DNA of 10,087 nucleotides from positions 1 through 10,087 of the forward strand of contig JANJTI010000222.1 of assembly GCA_024711185.1 (NCBI GenBank), written 5' to 3'. Below, piece by piece: positions 5,099 through 10,087 of this stretch. Under the pieces are notes generated by a model. That model was given only the letters and a program-made list of their open reading frames with translations, had not been told where the DNA came from and searched no databases. Within the stretch, counting starts at the first letter, position 1. Every line of letters begins with the position of its first letter. The position numbers were made by a program, and so were the translations under genes. This DNA comes from Brevundimonas sp. GTDB lineage: Bacteria; Pseudomonadota; Alphaproteobacteria; Caulobacterales; Caulobacteraceae.

Positions 5099-6324
5099 CG
5101 CGCCAGTTCCGTGGGGAACGGACGGCCGAGCGCCTCGGCCATGGCCTGCTGCGAGATCAGGAAGACCGCATCGCGCTGGTGGTAGTTGTTCGACAGGACG
5201 ATGACGGTGACGTCGCCGTCCGGCTGGTGCGTGACGAGGTTGCGGAAGCCCGACCAGCTGCCGGTGTGGTAGATCTGGCGATCGAGGAAGTCAGGCCGGA
5301 CCTGCCGTCCAAGCGCCTTGTCGAACAGGCCCAGCCCCCACAGACGGCGGGGGCTGCCCCGCTCGTCCGGCGTGTCCTCCGGGGCGTGATCGGCGATCAT
5401 CTGCCGGTAGCTCTCCGGCGACAGGAGATGGCCGCCGTGCAGGGCCCGGTTCCACGCCAGCAGGTCGTCCAGCGTCGAGTAGAGGGCGCCGGCGGCGAAG
5501 ATGATGCTGAGGTTGGCGTTCGGCTGCGGGCTGGGCGGACCGCCGAGGTTGGCGTAGCCCATGACAACATCCGAGAAGCCGTCGTCGTAGCCGGTGTCGG
5601 CCATGCCGAGCGGATCGAAGAAGGCGGTGCGGAGATAGTCCGGGAACCGCTGTCCGCTGGCCTTCTCGACCACGACGCCGAGCAGGTTGTAACCGGCGTT
5701 GTTGTAGCGGACCTTCGTGCCGGGCTCGAACTGAAGGCCATACCTCTTTGAGTCTTCAGTGAGTTCCTCGACGCTGGCGGGCGTCACGCGGCGCAGGCCC
5801 CAACCGGGACGGGCCATCAGGTCGGGGATGCCGGAGGTGTGGGCGAGAAGGTGCCGGAGCCGGATCGGCGCCCAGGCCGGCGGGCAGTCCTCGATCCACC
5901 GGCACAGGGGATCGTCGATCGACAGGGCGCCGTCGTCCTGCAGCCGCAGGATGGCGGCGGCGGTGAACTGCTTGCTGACCGAGGCGAGACGGAAGCGGGA
6001 GTTCAGCTGAAGCGGCGCGCCGGTCCGCTGGTCGGCGAAGCCGTGAACCTGGCGGTACAGCACCTCGTCCCCACGGGCGACCAGCACGCCGCCGGTGAAC
6101 TGGCCCGAGCCGCCCCAGCGGTCCAGTTGACCCTTGAGCTGCGGCAGGGCTTCGACCACGACCACGGGAGGGCGAGGCGGCAAGGGGTCCACAGCCACGC
6201 CGGGCGCCGCCGGCCGATTGAGGCTGGCCCAGGCGATCGCCGCCGCGGCGACGGCGGCGACGATGGCCAGCAGGCCGAAGGTCAGCCGGGGATGGTTTCC
6301 GGCGCGTCGGGGCACGTGGAACAA
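5095..6324 (-). CDS. Membrane-anchored beta-lactamase-family serine hydrolase
   Basis: The protein (409 residues from the longest start) is a class C beta-lactamase/DD-peptidase-fold serine hydrolase. An N-terminal basic stretch and hydrophobic segment (about 15-34) give a signal anchor or uncleaved signal peptide, so the catalytic domain is likely periplasmic. The motifs are intact: SxxK as S115-V-S-K118 with nucleophile Ser115, YxN as Y207-N-N209, and H353-T-G355 replacing KTG. The LRHLLAHTSGIPDL block (156-169) is typical. Possible roles are esterase, D-aminopeptidase or peptidoglycan editing; sequence alone cannot separate these, and true beta-lactamase activity is not implied. The longest start is a TTG at 6324, 4 bases after the era stop; a GTG at 6315 is equally possible, and neither has a clear Shine-Dalgarno site. 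Read-through from era is likely. It converges on the RibD-type gene. Confidence 0.9.
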   Translation of the reverse strand: MFHVPRRAGNHPRLTFGLLAIVAAVAAAAIAWASLNRPAAPGVAVDPLPPRPPVVVVEALPQLKGQLDRWGGSGQFTGGVLVARGDEVLYRQVHGFADQRTGAPLQLNSRFRLASVSKQFTAAAILRLQDDGALSIDDPLCRWIEDCPPAWAPIRLRHLLAHTSGIPDLMARPGWGLRRVTPASVEELTEDSKRYGLQFEPGTKVRYNNAGYNLLGVVVEKASGQRFPDYLRTAFFDPLGMADTGYDDGFSDVVMGYANLGGPPSPQPNANLSIIFAAGALYSTLDDLLAWNRALHGGHLLSPESYRQMIADHAPEDTPDERGSPRRLWGLGLFDKALGRQVRPDFLDRQIYHTGSWSGFRNLVTHQPDGDVTVIVLSNNYHQRDAVFLISQQAMAEALGRPFPTELAR

Positions 6325-6328
6325 GGGA

Positions 6329-7276
6329 TCAGACGTCGTAGTCGAGGCCGAATTGGGCGTAGAGGGCCCGCGAGCCTTGCCATTTCGGATCGACCTTCAC
6401 GGTCAGGAAGAGGTGCACGGGTCGGTCGAGCAATTCGGTGAGCTCCTCGCGCGCCTTCTGACCGATCCACTTCAGGGTCTGGCCGCCCTTGCCCAGGACG
6501 ATGGGCCGCTGGCTTTCGCGCTCGACATAGATGGTCTGCTCGATGCGCGCCGAGCCGTCGGGACGATCCTCGAACGAGGTGGTCTCGACGGCCGCCGAAT
6601 AGGGCAGCTCCTCATGGACGCGCAGGTAGACCTTCTCGCGGGTGATCTCGGCCGCCAGGACGCGCATCGGCACGTCGGCGGACTGGTCCTCTGGATACAG
6701 CCATGGGCCTTCGGGCATCAGCTCCGCCAGACGCCGGCCGAGGTCGTCGACGCCGTCGCCCGACAGGGCGGAGATCATGAACACCTCGCTGTAGGCGCCG
6801 GTGTCGAACAGCTGCTGCGACAGGGCCAGCAGGGTGTCGCGACGCATGCCGTCGATCTTGTTGAGGGCGAGGATGACCTTCTTTCCGGAGTCCTTCAGCG
6901 CCGAGATGATGGTCTCTGTGTCCTCGGCCGAGCGGCGATCGGCGGCGGTCCCCTCCTTGCCCTGGGCCGCGATGTGCGAGGCGGCGTCGACCAGATGCAC
7001 GACGGCGTCGGCCTCGTCGGCCCCGCCCCAGGCCGAGGCGACCATGGCGCGGTCCAGCCGGCGGCGCGGGCTGAAGATGCCCGGGGTGTCGACCAGCACG
7101 ATCTGGGCGTCGCCGTACATGGCGATGCCGCGCACCGGAAAGCGCGTCGTCTGGACCTTCTGGGTGACGATCGAGACCTTGGTTCCGGTCAGGCGGTTGA
7201 CCAGCGTCGACTTGCCCGCGTTGGGAGCACCGATGATGGCGGCGAAGCCGGCCCGCTGGTTCTGGATGTCGGTCAA
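6329..7276 (-). CDS. era: GTPase Era
   Basis: Era is an essential GTPase that binds the 3' end of 16S rRNA and aids 30S subunit assembly at the cytoplasmic side of the membrane. All G motifs are present: G1 GAPNAGKS (16-23), switch I with TTRFPVRG (43-50), G3 DTPG (63-66), G4 NKID (139-142) and G5 SALSG (169-173). The C-terminal KH domain follows, with VERESQRPIVLGKGGQTLKW and the GKGG loop at 262-265. The length of 315 is normal. The start is TTG at 7276: it overlaps the rnc stop as TTGA, the era frame has an in-frame stop 12 bases upstream, and GAAGG sits about 6 bases upstream. No other start codon lies before G1, so a TTG start is forced. Expression is therefore probably coupled to rnc. 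Confidence 0.96.
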   Translation of the reverse strand: MTDIQNQRAGFAAIIGAPNAGKSTLVNRLTGTKVSIVTQKVQTTRFPVRGIAMYGDAQIVLVDTPGIFSPRRRLDRAMVASAWGGADEADAVVHLVDAASHIAAQGKEGTAADRRSAEDTETIISALKDSGKKVILALNKIDGMRRDTLLALSQQLFDTGAYSEVFMISALSGDGVDDLGRRLAELMPEGPWLYPEDQSADVPMRVLAAEITREKVYLRVHEELPYSAAVETTSFEDRPDGSARIEQTIYVERESQRPIVLGKGGQTLKWIGQKAREELTELLDRPVHLFLTVKVDPKWQGSRALYAQFGLDYDV

Positions 7277-7989
7277 ATCACGCCTTCACGCTGGAGAAGG
7301 GCGGTCGCGGCCGCCTTCTCCGCCTCCTGACGCGAACGGCCCTTCGCGGTCAAGGGTTCGTATCCGGCCACGCTGGCCTCGACGGTGAAAGTCGGCGCGT
7401 GGTCCGAGCCGGTGCGGTCGACGATGCGGTAGGTCGGCAGCGGCCGGCCATGGCCCAGGGCCCATTCCTGCAGGGCGGACTTGGGATTGGCGAGGGACGG
7501 TTTCGCCGGGGCGGCGAACTCGGGCGCCCAGGCGGTCTCGAACACCGCCCGCGCCGCGTCCATGCCGCCATCCAGCCACACGGCGGCGAGGATCGCCTCC
7601 ATGGCGTCGCCCAGCACGCCTTCGCGGCGACGGCCGCCCTGCTTCGCCTCGCCCGGGGACAATCGCATGGCCGGACCGACGCCGAGGCGTTCGGCCACCC
7701 GCGCGCAGGCCGCCTTGTCGACGAGGACGTGCAGGCGGGAGGACATCTCCCCCTCGGCCGCCTCGGGGAAGTCGCGCAACAGGCGGTCGGCGACGAGGAG
7801 GCCAAGCACGCGGTCGCCGAGGAACTCTAGACGCTGATTGTCGAGGAACGGCCGTCCGCGGGCGTCGCGCGCCGCCCCCTCCCCCACGCTGGGGTGGGTC
7901 AGGGCGCGATCCAGCAGTTCCGGGTCGCGGAAGTCGTGGCCGAGCTGGCGCACCAGCGCAGCGACGGCCTCGGTCCGGCGGTCCGCCAT
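7273..7989 (-). CDS. rnc: Ribonuclease III
   Basis: RNase III cuts double-stranded RNA, releasing 16S and 23S rRNA precursors and processing mRNAs and small RNAs. The 238-residue protein has the nuclease domain with signature NQRLEFLGDRVL (51-62), acidic catalytic residues E55 and D59, and the second pair D128 and E131 in GVLGDAMEAIL. A linker near 155-167 leads to the double-stranded RNA-binding domain (168-233): NPKSALQEWALGHGRPLPTY at its start and KGRSRQEAEKAAATALLQ at its end. I place the start at ATG 7989, which shares one base with the lepB stop (TGATG), rather than an upstream in-frame start at 8073 that would add 28 residues lying inside lepB. No good Shine-Dalgarno site is visible, consistent with coupling to lepB. 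The era gene overlaps the 3' end. Confidence 0.96.
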   Translation of the reverse strand: MADRRTEAVAALVRQLGHDFRDPELLDRALTHPSVGEGAARDARGRPFLDNQRLEFLGDRVLGLLVADRLLRDFPEAAEGEMSSRLHVLVDKAACARVAERLGVGPAMRLSPGEAKQGGRRREGVLGDAMEAILAAVWLDGGMDAARAVFETAWAPEFAAPAKPSLANPKSALQEWALGHGRPLPTYRIVDRTGSDHAPTFTVEASVAGYEPLTAKGRSRQEAEKAAATALLQREGVI

Positions 7990-9080
7990 CAGTCGAGGTC
8001 GGTGAAGAACCGGCTCGGACGAACCTTGGAGAACCAGCTGACCGGGTTCCACAGCGAGGCGCCCGGCTGCCACGAGAACAGGATGATCTCGGCCTTGCCG
8101 ATCAGGTTCTCGGCCGGCACCAGACCCACGCCCATCGAGGCGTCGACGCGGCTGTCGACCGAGTTGTCCCGGTTGTCGCCCATCATGAAGTAATGGCCGG
8201 CGGGCACTTCAAATACGGGAGTGTCGTCGAGGTCGCGGCCGGGGCCGTAGTCCTGGATGCGGAAGGTGCGTCCGCCCGGCAGGGTCTCTTCGGCCGTGAC
8301 GATCATCTCGCCGTACATGTTGGTCACGTCCTGGCCGGTGACCACGACGTCGCGCACCGGCGCGCCGTTGATGTGCAGCACATTTTCGATCATCTGCACC
8401 CGGTCGCCGGGCAGGCCGACGACGCGCTTGATGTAGTCGGTGCGGTTATCGCGCGGCAGTTTGAAGACCACGACGTCGCCGCGCTCCGGCGCGCTGCCGA
8501 AGATGCGGCCCTCGAACACCGGCGGGCTGAACGGGATCGAGTGCTTCGAATAGCCGTACGACCACTTGGAGACGACGATGTAGTCGCCCTCGTAGAGGTT
8601 CGGCTCCATCGAGGCGGACGGGATGGTGAAGGGCTGGAACAGCAGGACGCGAAGAACCAGCGCGATCAGCAGGGCGAAGACGATGGTCTTGACGATCTCC
8701 CAGCTTTCGCTGCCGCCGCTCTTCCTCGCCTTCTTCCGGGCCTTGCCGCCGCGGGCGTAGACGGGCGTGGCCTCGACATCCTCGAAGGGGGCGTTCCCGG
8801 AGTCGCTCCACGCGGGCCGGCGGTCCGCTTCGGCGGCGACGGGAGCCGCAGGTTCCGCCTCGTGGCTGGCATGGGGCGGCGGTTCTTCCGGAGCGGCGGC
8901 GGACGCGACGGTCGCGTCGGACGGCGCCTCGGCGGGCTCGCGGACCGGAGCGGGCTCCTGGATGTGGGCTTCAGGCTCGGCGGACACCGCCGGGGCCTCT
9001 TGCGGCGCCGGCCCCGCCTCGGAACCGGCCGCCGGAACGGCGCCGTGATCGTCCTCGTGCGGCTTGTGCTCGTCGCTCAT
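7989..9080 (-). CDS. lepB: Signal peptidase I with long acidic N-terminal extension
   Basis: LepB is the inner-membrane serine protease that cleaves signal peptides of exported proteins. The catalytic domain shows PSASMEPNLYEGDYIVV with nucleophile S157, DYIKRVVGLPGDRV with the general base K218, and the late box GHYFMMGDNRDNSVDSR (295-311). One hydrophobic segment (about 129-149) anchors it. Before it lie about 125 residues dominated by Ala, Pro and Glu and then a basic patch KARKKARK (113-120), predicted to be disordered and cytoplasmic. Total length is 363, mostly because of this extension. ATG 9080 follows a G-rich GGGGGA about 10 bases upstream, and the extension keeps the GC-rich third-position codon bias, so it looks truly coding. 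It lies 61 bases after acpS and overlaps rnc by one base. Confidence 0.95.
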   Translation of the reverse strand: MSDEHKPHEDDHGAVPAAGSEAGPAPQEAPAVSAEPEAHIQEPAPVREPAEAPSDATVASAAAPEEPPPHASHEAEPAAPVAAEADRRPAWSDSGNAPFEDVEATPVYARGGKARKKARKSGGSESWEIVKTIVFALLIALVLRVLLFQPFTIPSASMEPNLYEGDYIVVSKWSYGYSKHSIPFSPPVFEGRIFGSAPERGDVVVFKLPRDNRTDYIKRVVGLPGDRVQMIENVLHINGAPVRDVVVTGQDVTNMYGEMIVTAEETLPGGRTFRIQDYGPGRDLDDTPVFEVPAGHYFMMGDNRDNSVDSRVDASMGVGLVPAENLIGKAEIILFSWQPGASLWNPVSWFSKVRPSRFFTDLD

Positions 9081-9129
9081 CGTGACCGTATCCCCCTGCC
9101 GCTGCGCGCGGTCTTTCAGCCGCGAAACG

Positions 9130-9156
9130 GGTATATCCTGATTAAGCCATCGGCAA
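9130..9156 (-). promoter_or_regulatory. Candidate promoter for lepB-rnc-era
   Basis: On the minus strand TTGCCG (9156-9151) and GATATACC (9137-9130) are separated by 13 bases. They resemble the Caulobacter housekeeping pattern (TTGACGS, 10-14 bases, GCTANAWC) at about 5 of 7 and 5-6 of 8 positions. The -35 part lies in the last codons of acpS, and transcription would start about 45 bases before lepB. This is pattern matching by eye only. Confidence 0.35.
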
Positions 9157-9543
9157 GGCTTCGATCACCACGAAGGCGAGTGCGTACGGGTGCTCGTCGC
9201 TGAGGGTCAGGTGGATTTGCGCGCGATGTCCGGGCGGCGTCATGCGCTCGAGATGGGCCGCGGCGTTGCCGGTCAGGGCAAGGGTCGGCTGCCCGGAAGG
9301 CAGGTTCACCACGCCCATGTCGCGCCAGTAGACGTCGGAGCGCATGCCGGTCCCGAGCGCCTTGGCGCAGGCCTCCTTGGCCGAGAAGCGCTTGGCGTAG
9401 CTCCACGCCGGTTCCGGCTTCCGCTCGGACCGGGCGCGCTCCAGCCCGGTGAAGCATCGCTGGCGGAAACGATCGCCAAAACGGTCCAGCGAGCGCTGGA
9501 TGCGGCGGATATCGGTCAGGTCAGCGCCGACGCCGAGGATCAT
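9142..9543 (-). CDS. acpS: Holo-[acyl carrier protein] synthase
   Basis: AcpS transfers the 4'-phosphopantetheine arm from coenzyme A to a serine of acyl carrier protein, activating fatty acid synthesis in the cytoplasm. The 133-residue length fits the small trimeric AcpS type. The first Mg-binding motif [14 protein letters not shown] carries D8, and the second, [17 protein letters not shown], carries E57. The Gly-rich end of the second motif and the strand ALTGNAA near 90 are also typical. ATG 9543 overlaps the pdxJ stop as ATGA and has GGAGG 4 bases upstream, inside pdxJ, indicating translational coupling. The pdxJ-acpS-lepB order is widespread in proteobacteria. Confidence 0.96.
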   Translation of the reverse strand: MILGVGADLTDIRRIQRSLDRFGDRFRQRCFTGLERARSERKPEPAWSYAKRFSAKEACAKALGTGMRSDVYWRDMGVVNLPSGQPTLALTGNAAAHLERMTPPGHRAQIHLTLSDEHPYALAFVVIEALPMA

Positions 9544-10087
9544 GCGACCTCCGCGGCGGCGGCGTCCATGGCCGCGCGCATGCGGTGGATGGCCGCCGCG
9601 AGGCCCACGAACACCGCCTCGCCGATGAGGAAGTGGCCGATGTTGAGCTCGCGCACCTCGGCGATGGCCATCATCTCGGCGGCGGTGGCGTAGTCGAGGC
9701 CGTGGCCGGCGTGGACCTCGAGGCCGAGGTCGGCGGCCCGGGCGGCGGCGGCCTGGAGGCGCTCGAACTCCACGAGGCGGTCGTCGCCGGAGAGGTGGCA
9801 GTAGCGGCCGGTGTGGAACTCGACCACCTGCGCCCCGACGGCGGCGGCGGCCTCGACTTGCTCGGGGGATGGCTCGATGAACAGGGAGACGCGGATGCCC
9901 GCTTCCGACAGGGCCTGCACAACGGGGGCGATGCGGGCTTCGACGCCGGCGACGGCGAGGCCGCCCTCGGTCGTCACCTCCTCGCGCCGCTCGGGCACGA
10001 GGCAGGCGGCGTGCGGCCGGTGCCGCAGGGCGATGGCCAGCATCTCGTCGGTGACCGCCATCTCGAGGTTGAGCGGTTTTCCGGCCT
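9540..10087 (-). CDS. pdxJ: Pyridoxine 5'-phosphate synthase PdxJ (5' end beyond window)
   Basis: PdxJ condenses 1-deoxyxylulose 5-phosphate with 3-amino-1-hydroxyacetone 1-phosphate to make pyridoxine 5'-phosphate, the last ring-closing step of DXP-dependent vitamin B6 synthesis. The visible 182 codons form the C-terminal part of the TIM barrel. The frame continues past the right edge: the codons before the internal ATG at 10061 read GKPLNLE, the conserved strand with the catalytic Glu of the LNLEMA motif, so that ATG is not the start. Other conserved blocks are [48 protein letters not shown] with the active-site His, and [12 protein letters not shown], the phosphate-binding end. The stop overlaps acpS by four bases. 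Confidence 0.95.
   Translation of the reverse strand, partial: AGKPLNLEMAVTDEMLAIALRHRPHAACLVPERREEVTTEGGLAVAGVEARIAPVVQALSEAGIRVSLFIEPSPEQVEAAAAVGAQVVEFHTGRYCHLSGDDRLVEFERLQAAAARAADLGLEVHAGHGLDYATAAEMMAIAEVRELNIGHFLIGEAVFVGLAAAIHRMRAAMDAAAAEVA

Noticed and set aside
5095-6324. Calling the serine hydrolase an antibiotic-resistance beta-lactamase
   Set aside because: SxxK, YxN and HTG are shared by esterases and peptidases of this fold; nothing in the sequence shows beta-lactam hydrolysis.
5397-6441. Open frames antisense to the serine hydrolase
   Set aside because: They lack family motifs, while the minus-strand frame has all three catalytic motifs and good codon bias.
7990-8073. Longer N-terminus for rnc
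   Set aside because: The extra 28 residues come from an alternate frame of lepB and precede the normal RNase III start; ATG 7989 fits the TGATG junction.
1-10087. CRISPR arrays, tRNA/rRNA genes, insertion sequences or phage genes
   Set aside because: No regularly spaced repeats, no cloverleaf or rRNA-like sequence, and no transposase or integrase motifs were found by reading both strands.

Overview
The window is GC-rich chromosomal DNA with tightly packed genes and overlapping stop/start codons. It looks like an alphaproteobacterium of the Caulobacterales (Brevundimonas, Caulobacter or Phenylobacterium type). That is inferred from composition, from the pdxJ-acpS-lepB-rnc-era order, and from protein sequence character; the exact genus is not proven by the sequence.

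Right part (about 10087 down to 6329, minus strand) is a conserved housekeeping run: pdxJ (cut by the window edge), acpS, lepB, rnc and era. They serve vitamin B6 synthesis, acyl carrier protein activation, signal peptide cleavage, double-stranded RNA processing and 30S ribosome maturation. Junctions are ATGA (pdxJ/acpS), TGATG (lepB/rnc) and TTGA (rnc/era), so translational coupling is likely. A candidate promoter overlaps the end of acpS, just ahead of lepB. A membrane-anchored beta-lactamase-fold serine hydrolase follows era by 4 bases.

The middle (about 1354-5098) holds accessory genes. Five plus-strand genes form a probable operon: an ArsR-type repressor, two tandem SRPBCC (AHSA1-type) proteins, a PhnB-like VOC protein and a RibD/DHFR-fold reductase. 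Divergent from it is a flavodoxin-fold NAD(P)H:FMN reductase, followed by an exported SnoaL/NTF2-like protein. The 131-base divergent region carries an ATTTAACC direct repeat, each copy inside an imperfect inverted repeat, flanking a perfect TTGACA. This is a good candidate operator for the ArsR protein.

Left part (1-1304, minus strand): recO, then a 214-base gap, then the 5' part of an unidentified protein with an N-terminal helix-turn-helix. In many alphaproteobacteria recO lies directly after era; here about 5 kb separates them, so the middle genes look like an insertion into, or rearrangement of, that neighbourhood.

No RNA gene, CRISPR array, insertion sequence or prophage was seen. No clearly new system is evident; the least explained part is the ArsR-SRPBCC-SRPBCC-VOC-RibD cassette with its divergent reductase.
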